Shown here: one piece after another, positions 22,201 through 30,292 of the stretch
Position numbering within the stretch: the first letter of the stretch is position 1
Layout: every line of letters begins with the position of its first letter
Source of the DNA: Ovis canadensis
Lineage: Eukaryota; Chordata; Mammalia; Artiodactyla; Bovidae
Assembly: GCF_042477335.2 (NCBI RefSeq)
Contig: NC_091249.1
Span: 50,576,001 to 50,640,000 of the forward strand
Length of the DNA stretch: 64,000 nt
Direction of reading: 5' to 3'
Made by a program: the position numbers and the translations under genes
Notes under the pieces: generated by a model
Database searches by the model: none
Told to the model about the DNA's origin: nothing
Seen by the model: the letters and a program-made list of their open reading frames with translations, nothing else

Positions 22201-22733
22201 CGGGGCAGCAAGCCTACTGGGAAGCTCAAGGCTGGGCTGCTTTGGATTCCAGAGCCAGGCAGTGGCGGAGCTGGGTTGGGAATGAAATGTCATGACGAAT
22301 TTCTATGCCAGGAGCCACCAGATCCTCAGCCTCAGGTGGGGCCTCAGATGGGAAACACAACAAGATCCCCCTCCCATTTCCTTCTCCAAGTCCCCCTCAG
22401 GTACACATACAGCCCCAGGCCTGCTTCTGGCTGGCCATAGCAGGCCTTCTTCGCTCTACCGCAGGGCCCGGAGGCCGAGGACCCCGGGTGAGAGCCCCAG
22501 ATCCGCCCCGCCAACCCCCAGTACCCAGGCCACCGCGCTGACTCACCCCCACTGGCGGGTCCCGGCTGCGCGAGGCCCCCCTGGCTGCCGGCAGGTGCCC
22601 CAAAACCCTCGTCATTCTCTATGCCCGCAATCTCACTCTCCTGCTGGGCCAAGAAGGCAGCCGCCGGGTCCTCCTCGGCCGCTTCGGGGGCCCCGCTCTC
22701 CGACGACGAGAAGAAGCCAAAGTCATCAGCCAT
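4083..22733 (-). CDS. CLTB: CLTB, clathrin light chain B (6 coding exons)
   Basis: Clathrin light chain B binds the clathrin heavy-chain hub and tunes coat assembly on coated vesicles. Six exons (22733-22547, 17407-17364, 9713-9596, 9365-9254, 7573-7520, 4254-4083) join in phase at GT-AG sites into 228 residues plus stop, or 210 if exon 5 is skipped. Landmarks are the start MADDFGFFSSSESGAPEAAE, the acidic EED and conserved FLAQQESEIAGIENDEGF (about residues 20-44, the regulatory and HIP1/HIP1R-binding region), a long charged helix rich in Trp/Glu/Lys that binds heavy chain (about 100-155), the neuronal insert (155-172), and a C-terminal part with two Cys that ends KQTPLSR. The start has a good Kozak context (AAAATGG). 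No lesion is seen, and gene order matches human NOP16-HIGD2A-CLTB. The 3' UTR runs below 4083, but I could not place its poly(A) signal. Confidence 0.97.
4635..4927 (+). mobile_element. 5'-inverted (twin-primed) L1 insertion in CLTB intron 5
   Basis: The insert is flanked by a perfect 15-bp duplication AGTTCCCAAACTGGG (4620-4634 and 4928-4942). Its left part (about 4676-4850) is L1 ORF2 sequence in antisense. Its right part (about 4851-4927) is an L1 3' end in sense, with CATTGTAAAGCAATTATACT and an A-rich tail. This is the standard product of twin priming during L1 integration. Confidence 0.82.
5826..6014 (-). mobile_element. Bov-tA SINE
   Basis: Antisense Bov-tA: TCACTCAGTTGTGTCCAACT at the left, GGATCTTCCCAACCCAGGAA in the middle and a tRNA-like head (CACTGAGCTATCTGGG) at the right. 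Lies in CLTB intron 5. Confidence 0.88.
6200..6760 (+). repeat. L2 LINE relic
   Basis: Shows the decayed L2 3' pattern, with TTCAGGATCAGGTCTGAGC, TTTGCCCCAGCAGCTTTTCC and a remnant of the GCACCAATAAGTACTGGAC end. Non-coding, in CLTB intron 5. Confidence 0.6.
7520..7573 (-). CDS. CLTB: CLTB coding exon 5, neuron-specific alternative exon
   Basis: A 54-bp in-frame exon encoding IADKAFYQQPDADIIGYV, the 18-residue insert known from brain forms of light chain B. The junction base completes Arg before it and Val after it, so skipping keeps the frame (CG|G). The acceptor is CCCAAG rather than CAG and the donor is GTACGT, both weaker than the neighbouring sites. A CU-rich tract lies 64-81 nt upstream on the sense strand (7637-7654). 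Tissue specificity is established for the family; regulation here is inferred. Confidence 0.93.
7750..8205 (+). repeat. L2 LINE relic
   Basis: L2 phrases include CAGTGGCTCCCATAGCCCAT, CTGCTGAGCTCTTTGAGAAC and the 3' end GGCAGCAGCTTGTTGAATGG. Lies in CLTB intron 4, between exons 4 and 5. Confidence 0.65.
8786..8865 (+). repeat. MaLR-like LTR 3' end, copy A of a 1,000-bp-spaced repeat
   Basis: TTTCCAGTTACATAAGCCAC and the following 60 bp match copy B at 9786-9865. I count 65 identical bases of 75 (8786-8860) with no gap. The wording resembles the 3' end of MLT/MST-type LTRs. Lies in CLTB intron 4. Confidence 0.6.
9254..9365 (-). CDS. CLTB: CLTB coding exon 4
   Basis: Encodes (D)AASKVMEQEWREKAKKDLE and then EWNQRQSEQVEKNKINN plus two bases of an Arg codon. 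This is the central heavy-chain-binding helix. The acceptor is GTTGCAG and the donor GTGAGC. Intron 3 is only 230 bp. Confidence 0.95.
9596..9713 (-). CDS. CLTB: CLTB coding exon 3
   Basis: Encodes EANGPADGYAAIAQADRLTQ and then EPESIRKWREEQRKRLQEL, the start of the heavy-chain-binding helix. The acceptor is GTCCTAG and the donor GTGAGG. Holds 39 codons plus one base. Confidence 0.95.
9786..9865 (+). repeat. MaLR-like LTR 3' end, copy B of a 1,000-bp-spaced repeat
   Basis: Partner of copy A at exactly +1,000 bp, same orientation. Contains the shared block GCCACTTCTGGGTC and AAGTGTTGTCA. Lies in CLTB intron 2, on the other side of exons 3 and 4. Confidence 0.6.
9985..10170 (+). repeat. MIR SINE relic
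   Basis: The MIR core order is visible: GGGCAAGTTACTCAACCTCT, GACTTTCCTCATCATAAAAC and CATAGGGTTAATATGAAGAT. Confidence 0.7.
10184..10388 (+). mobile_element. Bov-tA SINE
   Basis: Sense orientation, from GGGCTTCCCACACGGCTCAG to GTTGGACACGACTGAGCACT. CTGTTAGTT on both sides is a probable short TSD. In CLTB intron 2. Confidence 0.9.
10405..10575 (+). repeat. L2 3' end relic
   Basis: Typical L2 3' phrases: GTGACAGCAGGGATTGGCCT, CAGCACCCAGCACAGTGCCT and GGCACAGAGCAGTGAACAG. Confidence 0.6.
10600..10858 (+). repeat. MIR SINE relic (near full length)
   Basis: Contains TCTGGGGTCAGATCCCATCT, CTCAGTTTTCTCATCTGAAA, GGGTGAGGATTTGATGCAAC and a GGCTCAGTAAATGATAGCTA end. The tail is a short (ATT)n. Confidence 0.75.
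11150..11475 (+). repeat. L2 3' end relic
   Basis: Pyrimidine-rich L2-like sequence with GACTGCAAGATCCCTGTCAG, CAGGGCAGAACCTTGTTTAC and further L2-type phrases. Weak match. Confidence 0.45.
12043..12262 (+). mobile_element. Bov-tA SINE
   Basis: Sense copy from CTGGCTTCCTTAGTGGTTCA to GAACATGACTAAGCAACTAA and a CTTTC tail. In CLTB intron 2. Confidence 0.9.
12731..12950 (-). mobile_element. Bov-tA SINE with 12-bp TSD
   Basis: Antisense copy flanked by CACCATCTCCTT at 12719-12730 and 12951-12962. In CLTB intron 2. Confidence 0.9.
13020..13170 (-). repeat. MIR SINE relic
   Basis: Contains the MIR phrases TTTTACAGGTAGGAAAAAGT, CCAAGGTCACCCAGCCAGCA and CAGAGCCAGAATTCAAACTG. Orientation is tentative. 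Confidence 0.55.
13400..13545 (-). repeat. MIR SINE relic
   Basis: Contains CCCCATTTTACAAATGACAA, GTCCAAGGTCGTCCAGCTAG and GTCTGACTCCATCCAGACTT in MIR order. Orientation is tentative. Confidence 0.55.
13549..13692 (+). mobile_element. Bov-tA SINE, 5'-truncated
   Basis: Begins in the middle (GGGTCGGAAAGATCTCCTGG) and ends CACAACTGAGTGACTGATAC. The tRNA-like head is absent. Confidence 0.85.
13880..14080 (+). repeat. MIR relic with internal 17-bp tandem duplication
   Basis: MIR-like sequence in which GTCACCTGTCAAATG occurs twice (14014-14028 and 14031-14045, period 17). Confidence 0.5.
14634..14838 (-). mobile_element. Bov-tA SINE
   Basis: Antisense copy from AAGTCGCTTCAGTCGTATCA to GAGCCACGAGGGAAGCTCCC. 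In CLTB intron 2. Confidence 0.9.
15061..15262 (+). mobile_element. Bov-tA SINE
   Basis: Sense copy from GGGCTTCCCAGGTGGTGCTA to ACAACTGAAGCGACTTAGCA. In CLTB intron 2. Confidence 0.9.
15372..15522 (-). mobile_element. Bov-tA SINE, truncated head
   Basis: Antisense copy from GAAGTAAAAGTTGCTCAGTC to GGATTGAACCCAGGTCTACT. The tRNA-like end stops early. Confidence 0.85.
16283..16482 (-). mobile_element. Bov-tA SINE
   Basis: Antisense copy from CTTAGCCGCTCAGTCGTGTC to GAGCCACTAGGGAAACCC. In CLTB intron 2. Confidence 0.9.
16610..17000 (-). repeat. Old L1-like relic
   Basis: AT-rich sequence with GGGCATCTTTTCATGTCCAT and CTTAGGTTATTTCCAATTTG, the pattern of decayed antisense mammalian L1 3' ends. 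Subfamily not assigned. Confidence 0.4.
17364..17407 (-). CDS. CLTB: CLTB coding exon 2
   Basis: A 44-bp exon encoding (G)SEDMGTTVNGDVFQ. The acceptor CTATCAG ends at 17408 and the donor GTAAGC starts at 17363. Too short to be found as an open frame; identified from the clathrin light chain B sequence and phase. Confidence 0.94.
17560..17735 (-). repeat. MIR-like relic
   Basis: CCCATTTTACAGATTCTCAA, ACTGAGGCCCAGAGCGGCTA and CCCAAGGTCGCTAGCCAGC follow MIR core order. Immediately upstream of CLTB exon 2 in transcript order (intron 1). Confidence 0.55.
18310..18790 (+). repeat. L2 LINE 3' end
   Basis: A well-preserved L2 end: GCCTTCCCTGACCATCCCTG, GGAAGGCAGGGACTTTGTTT, AGCACCTAGAACAGTGCCTG and CCAATAAATATTTGTTGAAT. 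In CLTB intron 1. Confidence 0.8.
18791..19215 (+). repeat. Second L2 LINE relic
   Basis: Begins upstream in the L2 consensus (GCAATCTGGCCCTGCCCATT) and continues through TCACCTCCTCTGGGAAGCCC. Abuts the previous L2 end. Confidence 0.6.
19216..20280. other. CLTB intron 1, no repeat or exon seen
   Basis: Unique-looking intron sequence. A C-run and a few short frames occur, but none has a recognisable product or splice context. Confidence 0.5.
20283..20485 (-). mobile_element. Bov-tA SINE
   Basis: Antisense copy from GTGAGCTCAGTCGAGTCCAA to GAGCCATCAGGGAACC. In CLTB intron 1. Confidence 0.9.
21235..21490 (+). repeat. MIR followed by an L2/MIR-type end
   Basis: Contains AGACCTAGTCCCAGATCTGT, GTGACTTTGGGCAAGACCCT and then ATCTGTATCCCCACTGTGTC and GTGCTCAGTAAATGTTGAAT. 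Confidence 0.6.
21860..22065 (-). repeat. MIR relic
   Basis: Antisense-looking MIR core: CTCACTCTGCCACTTACTAG and ATGTTAAGTAAAGTGCCTAG. Decayed and low certainty. Confidence 0.45.
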
Positions 22734-23170
22734 TTTCCCCGCGTCTCTGCCGAAGCGTCCGTCTGGTGCTCGGCTCTGCCCGGCGCGTGCCCCGCGCTGC
22801 GCCCGGCGGCCGCGGCACTGTCACCCGAGCACCCCGGGGGGAGCCGCTCGGCCTCGGCGGGGACGGGCTCAGCGCGGCGGCCCCACACTTCCTCTCCGCC
22901 ACCGGGCCCGGCTCGCCTGTCACTGCGGCTGCAGGCGGGAGGAGCCGGGACGGGAATGCGGTGATGTCACCGGCCGAGGGAGGAGGCCCGCAGGACGGCC
23001 GGAGGTCGCCTCTCAGCGGCCACAGGAGGGCGGCAGCAGGACGGCGGCGCAGCCCCAGAGGCCCGGGGCCGCGCTACCCGCTCGCGGCCACCAGCGCGCG
23101 TCTCCAGGACACAGGACTGGCGCAGCTCCGCCGGGTCCGGAGGCGAAGCAGATGGGACCAAGGGACCATC
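22440..23170. promoter_or_regulatory. CLTB: CpG island and promoter of CLTB
   Basis: A very GC-rich stretch dense in CpG that covers CLTB exon 1 and about 430 bp upstream. It contains a CRE-like TGATGTCA at 22962-22969 (229 bp upstream of the ATG). No TATA box is evident. Long open frames on the plus strand here are a by-product of GC content. Confidence 0.85.
22547..22733 (-). CDS. CLTB: CLTB coding exon 1
   Basis: Encodes residues 1-62 plus one base, including the acidic N terminus and the light-chain consensus region. The donor is GTGAGT at 22546. It sits inside a CpG island. Confidence 0.96.
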
Positions 23171-23518
23171 GCGTGTACAGGGTCACCGCAGGCTGGCAGC
23201 CCGGATTTCAGGAGCACCGAGGAGGTGGTCGCAGCGCAACCTGGCTCCTCCTGATTCATTCTGCACAAGTTTCTTCTCCAAGGCTCGGCGGGTGTTACGA
23301 AGCCCCGTTATCAGGAAGGAGCCTTGGAAAGGTAACATTAAGACCCACCGCTATATTGCATCCTTCCTGCAAGTCCAGGGTCTTCCCCACAAAGCCATGT
23401 TGTTTCCGTACATTTCTTATGCATTTCCCTTCATTTGGAGACTTCAGCTCAGGCCACCAGAGTTTGTGTGACCTGACGGGGTCTCTCCTTGGAGGTTGGA
23501 TCCCTTCAATGTCCCTTG

Positions 23519-23735
23519 CTTCCCTGGTTGCTCAGACGGCGGTAAAGAATCTGCCTGCAATTCAAGAGAACCGGGTTCAATCCCTGGGTCGGGAAGATCC
23601 CCTGGAGAAGGACATGGCAACCCTCTTCAGTATTCTTGCCTGGAGAATCCCGTGGACAGAGAACCCTGGCGGGCTATAGTCCATAGGGTAGCAAAGAGTC
23701 AGACAGGACTGAAGTGACTTAGCAGTAGCAGCAAG
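23519..23735 (+). mobile_element. Bov-tA SINE
   Basis: Sense copy from CCCTGGTTGCTCAGACGGCG to GACAGGACTGAAGTGACTTA and an AGCAGTAGCAGCA tail. First SINE beyond the CLTB CpG island. Confidence 0.9.
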
Positions 23736-24341
23736 TATGAACCAAATTGAGGAAGGCAAACCCAGCTTATCCAGGCAGCCTACCACTCCTCCACTCAGTC
23801 ACCCTGAGTAAACAGACTTCAAAACATAGTAAAACCCAAGCTCTGGCCATGGGGAGATTACAATCTAGAAGCCCAGCAGATGGGAAATGGTCAGACATTT
23901 TTTCAGAGTGATAGGTGTTGTGACATTTAAACACAGGCTTGGGGAGTGCGGCGGGGGAAGAACCACCATCAGATCTTTAGGATTTTTTCTTTCTGATTTG
24001 AAATTTGAAGGTCAAAATAGAAAGGAAAGATGAGCCGCCCCTAACAGTGGGTTCCCTTAGTGGGTGGGAAGTGGAAGCAAAGTTAAACTGAAGGACAATC
24101 TCAGTTTTGCACAGTAATACTTTCATGTAGGTTTCACTTCTATGATGAAAATATGATCATTTATCAGTAGTGTGGAAAAGAAGGAAACTTCAGGCACTGC
24201 ACAACCTGGTGCAAGCTCAGCACTCCACCATCACTCATCTCACTCCTCTTCCTCATTACCCCAGCTGCAGCCTCAGGTGCTGAAAAGACCTGGAAAGTTT
24301 CCTAGTTTACCAAACCAGCCTTAAATGTCAACTCCAGGCTT
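23736..24341. other. Intergenic, nothing recognised
   Basis: No convincing exon, RNA gene or assignable repeat. Confidence 0.45.
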
Positions 24342-24355
24342 TGTAGAGGCAGAAG

Positions 24356-24561
24356 TGAAGTGAAGTCGCTCAGTCGTGTCTGACTCTTTGTGACCCCATG
24401 GACTGTAGCCTACCCGTCCTCTGTCCATGGGATTTTCCAGGCAATAGTCCTGGAGTAGATTGCCATTTCCTTCTTCAGGGGATCTTCCCGACCCAGGGAT
24501 CGAACCCGGGTCTCCTGCATTGTAGACAGACGCTTTACCATCTGAGCCACCAGGGAAGTCC
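24356..24561 (-). mobile_element. Bov-tA SINE with 14-bp TSD
   Basis: Antisense copy flanked by TGTAGAGGCAGAAG at 24342-24355 and 24562-24575. A recent, clean insertion. Confidence 0.93.
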
Positions 24562-24724
24562 TGTAGAGGCAGAAGGACTACCGAATGCACTATGTGCCCT
24601 TTGTGATCACCCGTGGATGTACTTGCTTGGTTCTTGGAGACTTCAATGCCTCTGCCGGCACTCTGCCCAACTAGTTCCTCCTTTCTTCCTGCTCCTTCCT
24701 AATGTAACCATCAGCAAAATTAGT

Positions 24725-25613
24725 TACATGCTTAATTTATACAAGTTACTGGATGAAGCACAAGCTGGAATCAAGATTGCCGAGAGAAATATCAATAACC
24801 TCAGATATGCATATGACACCACCCTTATGGCAGAAAGTGAAGAACTAAAGAGCCTCTTGATGAAAGTGAAACAGGAGAGTGAAAAAGCTGGCTTAATGCT
24901 CAACATTCAGAAAACTAAGATCATGGCATCTGGTCCCATCACTGCACGGCAAATAGATGGGGAAACAATGGAAACAGTGACACACTTTATTTTGAGGGGC
25001 TCCAAAATCACTGCAGATAGTGACTGCAGCCATGAAATTAAAAGACGCTCGCTCCTTGGAAGGAAAGTTATGACCAATCTATTGGTCATTTGCATATGCA
25101 TTGGTCTATTGCATATTCAAAAGCAGAGACATTACTTTGCCAACAAAGGCCTGTCTAGTCAAGGCTATGGTTTTTCCAGTAGTCATGTATGGATGTGAGA
25201 GTTGGACTATAAAGAAAGCTGGGCGCCAAATAATTGATGCTTTTGAACTGTGGTGTTGGAGAAGACTCTTAAGAGTCCCTTGGACTGCAAGGAGCTCCAA
25301 CAAGTCCATCCTAAAGGAAATCAGTCCTGAATATCCATTGGAAGGACTGATGCTGAAGCTGAAACTCCAGTACTTTAACCACCTGATGTGAAGAACTGAC
25401 TCATTGGAAAGGACCCTGATGCTGGGAAAAATTGAAGGCAGGAGGAGGAGATGACAGAGGATGAGATGGTTGGATGGCATCACCGACTCAATGGACATGA
25501 GTTTGAGTAAACTCTGGGAGTTGGCAATGGACAGGGAGGCCAGGTGTACTGCAGCCCATGGGGTCGCAAAGAGTCGGATACGGCTGAGCGACTGAACTGA
25601 ACTGAACTGAACT
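24725..25613 (+). pseudogene. BovB (RTE) LINE reverse-transcriptase relic, 3' part
   Basis: Encodes AQAGIKIAERNINNLRYAYD, the RT palm of BovB, with the usual YADD changed to YAYD (24806-24817). This removes a catalytic Asp. Continues through the connection region to the typical end GACTGAACTGAACTGAACTG. Frameshifted, with a short internal repeat at about 25080-25110 (ATTGGTCATTTGCATATGCA). Not functional. Confidence 0.9.
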
Positions 25614-25775
25614 GGTCCAGATCATTCTGCAGCCATGCTTGCTCCTGTGTTAATACATGATTCATATTCTTAAGAATGAATATTAAAAATTATCATTAAA
25701 GTCTGAACTATGTCATATAGCACGTTGTGCTGGAGAGCCTCCGTTTCTTGACACTTCCCTAAATATCTTTGTTAA

Positions 25776-25888
25776 TTGCTCAGTCGTTTCTGACTCTTTG
25801 TGACCCCATGAACTATAACCTGCCAAGCTTCTGTGTCCTGGGATTCTCCAGGCAAGAATATTGGAGTGGGTTGCCATTCACTTCTCAG
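25776..25888 (-). mobile_element. Bov-tA SINE fragment
   Basis: Antisense, from TTGCTCAGTCGTTTCTGACT to GGAGTGGGTTGCCATTCACT. The tRNA-like half is missing. Confidence 0.85.
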
Positions 25889-26039
25889 GGAACTAAATAT
25901 CTTTGGAGATTTCCAAATACAGTCTGGTCTTCTAATTCTCCACTTTATTATGAAACTCAGCAATGGTCAAAAGACATCAGTTGAGTAAAGATATGAGGCA
26001 ATCTCACAGAATCTAAATTGCAACTTACAAATTCTGAAG

Positions 26040-26850
26040 TGGAGATATTTTTTAAATGTTTTTAATGGGAAGTTTCAAGCATGCAGAAGAGAAGAAAGAC
26101 TGATTTAATACAACTCCACAGACCAACACCTGAGCATCAATATTACCAATATATAGTCAGTCTTGTTTCATCCATAACCTTTATTCCTTCCCATGTATTA
26201 TATAATTTCATCAGTAAATCATAACTTTTTTCTAAAATCTTGTGGTTAAAAAAACACATAAATTTACAATCTTTACCATTTTAAGTGTACAGTTCAGTAG
26301 TGTTTAGTGTATTCACATGGCTGTACAATAGACATCCAGAACTTTTTCATCTTACAAAACAAACTCTATACCCATTGCACAGTTCCTCTCTTTTCCCTCA
26401 TCAAAACCCTGGCAACCATCAGTCTACTTTCTGTTAATATGAATTGACTGGTTTAGATAGCTCACAAAGGTGAAATTATAGAGTTTTGTATCCTTATTTC
26501 ACTTAGCATAATGTTCTTAAGGTTCATCATGTTCTGACAGATGTAGCATGGGTCAGAACTTTCTTCCTTTTTAAGGCTAAATAATACTCTGTCATATGAT
26601 ACATATATTGCATTTTCTTCATCCATCTGTCCATGGACATTTGGATTGCTTCCACTTAGTTACTGTGAGTAGAGCTGTTGTTCACACAGATGTACAAATA
26701 TGTCTTTGTGATCCTGCTGTCTATTCTTTTAGATATATACCCAGGAATGGAATTGCTGGATTCTATGGTAATTCTATTTTCAGTTTTTTAAAGAATCGCC
26801 ATATTGGTTTCCAGAGCCACTGAACCATTTTACATTCCCACTAATAAGCT
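26040..26850 (-). repeat. Old L1 3' region (antisense)
   Basis: Read on the minus strand, it follows L1 ORF2 end and 3' UTR order. On plus it reads AACTTTTTCATCTTACAAAA, CATCATGTTCTGACAGATGT and GAATTGCTGGATTCTATGGT, typical of antisense L1. Confidence 0.75.
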
Positions 26851-27027
26851 CCTTTTTTTTTTTTTTTGATTGGTTGATTTCACTTTCAAGGGTTTTTTTT
26901 TTTTTTTCAAGTTTTTATTTTGACATATTTCAGTTTACAGGAAATTAGAAATAATTCCCATAGGCTTTTCACCATTCTCACCAGATTCTCTAAATGATAA
27001 AATTTTATCACCTTGGCTTTATTCTTT

Positions 27028-27075
27028 TTTTCTTCTCTTTCTCCTAAACTACTTTTCTTCTCTTTCTCCTAAACT
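27028..27075 (+). repeat. 25-bp tandem duplication
   Basis: TTTTCTTCTCTTTCTCCTAA occurs at 27028 and again at 27053. Confidence 0.7.
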
Positions 27076-27726
27076 AAACTTACTCTGTGTAAGTTGCATA
27101 CACCATGACCCTTCATCCCTAAATATTTCACTTCATGTTTTCCTAAAAATAAAGACATTTATTTACATCACCACTCTACAATTATAAAAATCAGTGTATT
27201 AATTTTGATATAATACCATTATCAAATTGACATAACTTACTCAGATTTCACCAAATGTCCCAACGATAAAGGGAAAGAAAATCCCAAATCATGTGTTGAG
27301 GTATTCCACTCAGTTACCTTCTCTGTTTGATTTCCTTCAGTCTGGAATAGTTCCTCTCTTTCTCTGTCATGAAGATGATGTCTTGAAGATTACTAGTCAG
27401 TTATTTTGTGCTTCAATTTGAGTTGTCTTTGTTTCCCCCTGGTTAGATTCAGTCTAAACATTTTTGGCAGGAATAATACGATTCAGGCATTAGAATGATA
27501 GCTGACAAACGCTAATCTTCTAGTTCTATTTCCACAAACATTTGTTAGTTGGCTTTCTACTATAGGGTGTTTGCTCTGTCTCAAGACTCATAGATTGATT
27601 TGATCCAAGTGAATTGTATTAGTAGTGCTTTGCTATCAGTATTTATTCTGGTGCTCAAATTGTCCAAGATTGGGTCAGTAGGAGCCCCTTTGAGCTGGCT
27701 CCCGTGTTTCTAATGTGTGTGTGTGT

Positions 27727-27880
27727 GTGGTCAGTCATGTCCGACTCTTTGCAAGCCCATTAGGCTCCTCTGTCCATGGGATATTCCCAGCAAGAATACA
27801 GAAGTGGCTTAACAGTTCCTCTTCCAGGAGATCTTCCCAACCCAGGAATCAAAACCGCATCTCCTATGTCTGCACCATTC
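27727..27880 (-). mobile_element. Bov-tA SINE next to a (TG)n run
   Basis: Antisense copy following a (TG)n tract (about 27714-27728), containing AGTCATGTCCGACTCTTTGC. Confidence 0.85.
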
Positions 27881-27929
27881 TTTGAGCACTTTCTCATTTT
27901 CTGGCACAACAAAATATTTCAGGCTTAAG

Positions 27930-28796
27930 AATAAGTCATTTCTCCATCATCAAAAAGTCTATAAATAATAAATGCTGGGGAGGGTACGGAGAAAAGGAAA
28001 CCCTCATACACTGTTGGTGGGGATATAAATTGGTGCAGCCACTATGAAGAACAGTATGGAGGTTCCTTAAAAGAGCTAAAAATAGAGTTACCATATGATC
28101 CAGCAATCCTACCCCTGGGCATATATCCAGAAAAGACAAAAACTCTTAATTCAAAAAGATTTATGCACCCCAAGGTTCATAGCAGCACCATTTACAACAG
28201 CTGAGACGTGGAAACAGCCCAAGAATCAACAGATGACTGATTTAAGATGATGTAAGATATATGTAATATAGATATATAATGAGATATTAGCCGTAAAAAA
28301 GAATGAAATATTGTCATTTGGAGCAACATGGGTGGGCCTAGAGAATATCATACTAAGTGAAGTAAGTCAGACAGAGAAAGACAATAATTATATGATATCA
28401 CATATATGTGGAATCTGAAAAACAATACAAAATGAATCTATATACAAAACAGAAGCAAACAGGCATAGAAAACAATCTTGTGGTTACTGAAGGGGAAAAG
28501 GGGTGAGGAGGGATAAACGGGTGGAAGAATAAATTAGACACTGGGATGACCCAGAGGGATGATATGGGGAGGGAGGTAAGAGGGGGGTTCAGGATTGGGA
28601 ACTCATGTACATCCATGGCTGATTCATGTCAATGTATGGCAAAACCAATACAGTATTGTAAAGCAAAATAAAGTAAAAATAAAAATTAAAAAAAGAATAA
28701 ATTAGAAGCATAGAGTTAACAGAAATATACTGTGCATAAAATAGACAATCAACAAGGATTTACTGTGTAACACAGGGAATAATATTCAGTATCTTG
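27930..28796 (+). repeat. L1 LINE 3' end, sense, interrupted
   Basis: ORF2 C-terminal and 3' region of L1 (AATAAATGCTGGGGAGGGTA, TACACTGTTGGTGGGGATAT, CATTTACAACAGCTGAGACG). Split by a younger L1 3' fragment at 28539-28692. Confidence 0.85.
28539..28692 (+). mobile_element. Short L1_BT-like 3' end with 14-bp TSD
   Basis: A 154-bp insertion starting CACTGGGATGACCCAGAGGG and ending in an A-rich tail. Flanked by AAGAATAAATTAGA at 28525-28538 and 28693-28706. Confidence 0.92.
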
Positions 28797-28948
28797 GACG
28801 GAGGATGAGATGGTTGGATGGCATCACCAACACAATGGACATGGGTTTGGGTGGACTCTGGGAGTTGGTGACGGATAGGGATTCCTGGGGTGCTGCCATT
28901 CATGGGGTCGCAAAGAGCTGGACACGACTGAGCAACTGAACTGAACTG
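28797..28948 (+). mobile_element. BovB/ART2A 3' fragment
   Basis: From GGACGGAGGATGAGATGGTT to GACTGAGCAACTGAACTGAA, the extreme BovB 3' end. Confidence 0.85.
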
Positions 28949-29337
28949 AGTAAACATCTAGGAATGGAGTTACTGGGTTGTAGGAAAGTGTATGTGTTAC
29001 TTTATAAGGAAAAGCTAAACTTTTTTTCAGAGTGGTTGTACCATTTCACATCCCACCAGTAAATTATGAGAGCTCCTGTTGCTCCACATCACCAGCAACA
29101 TTTGGTCTTTTTCATTTCAGCCTTTCTGTTGCAGGCGGTGGTATGTCATTATGGTTTTCATTTGTATTTTCCTGACAAAAAATAATGTTGCTCATTTTAA
29201 TGTACTCATTAGCTGTTTGTGTAGCTTCTCTTGTGAAGTGTCTGTTCAAATCTTTTGTCCATTTTATTATTAGATTGTTTTCTTATTGTTGAATTGCGAG
29301 TTCTTTATGTTTACTCTAAATTCAAGTCCTTCAGTAG

Positions 29338-29552
29338 ATATGGAACTTCCCTGTAGCCATACAGTAAAGAATCTGCCTGCAATGCAGGAGATCCAGGTTT
29401 AATCCCTGGGTTGGGAAAATCCTCTGGAGAAGGGAATAGCAACCCGCTCCTGTATTCTTACCTGGAGAATCCCATGGACAGAGGAGTCAGGTGGGCTACA
29501 GTCCATGGCCTTGCAAAGAGCCGCACATGACTGAGTGACCAACACTACTACT
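29338..29552 (+). mobile_element. Bov-tA SINE
   Basis: Sense copy from GGAACTTCCCTGTAGCCATA to CACATGACTGAGTGACCAAC, inside old antisense L1. Confidence 0.9.
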
Positions 29553-30292
29553 CAGTAGACATATGTGCTGTGAATATTTTCCCATCGCATTTTCATTTTT
29601 GTAACTGTCTTTTAAAATACATAACTTTTTAATTTTTATGAAGTTCAGTTTAGCAAATTTTTTCTTCTATGGTTCTTGCCTTTTGTGACCTATTTTTAAA
29701 ATCTTTGCCCTACATCAATATAGCAGTTTTTCTTCTGTTTTCGTCCTGAAGTTTTATAGTTTTGTCTTTTATTCTTTTTTTTTTTTTGGTCTTTTATTCT
29801 TAGGTCAGTCTGTGATTCATTCCAAGGTAATTTTTATGTAAGGATCAGATAAGAATTAAGCTGAATTTTTTCCATATAATGTACAACTGTTCCAGTTTCA
29901 TCTGTTGGAAAGACTATATGCTCTACCCTCTACTGAAGTGCTTTGATTCTTTGTTGAACATAAACGTATCATATGTATGTGAGCCTATTTCTTGATTCTC
30001 TATTTTGTCCCATGTTGCCACCAGGGATGGAACATGTGCCCTGTGCAGTGGAAGCCCAAAGTCCTAACCATTTGACTCCCAGGAAATTCCCCAAACCTTT
30101 CTTAATTTCTAAGGTAAACACTTAATGCTATTAATTTCCTTCTAAGCACTACTTCAGCTGTATTTTATCAATTTTGACATATTTTTAATTTTAATTTAAT
30201 TCAAATAGTTTCCAGTTTCTCTCATGAGTTTTTCCATTGACTTCTCAGTCATTTAGAAGTATGTTATTTAACTTGCAGATATTTGTAAGGTT

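Noticed and set aside
22292-23679. Two long plus-strand open frames (320 and 352 codons) over the CLTB promoter
   Set aside because: They are antisense to CLTB exon 1 in a CpG island, where stop codons are rare. Composition is low-complexity Pro/Arg/Gly, the second runs on into a SINE, and no homology is recognisable.
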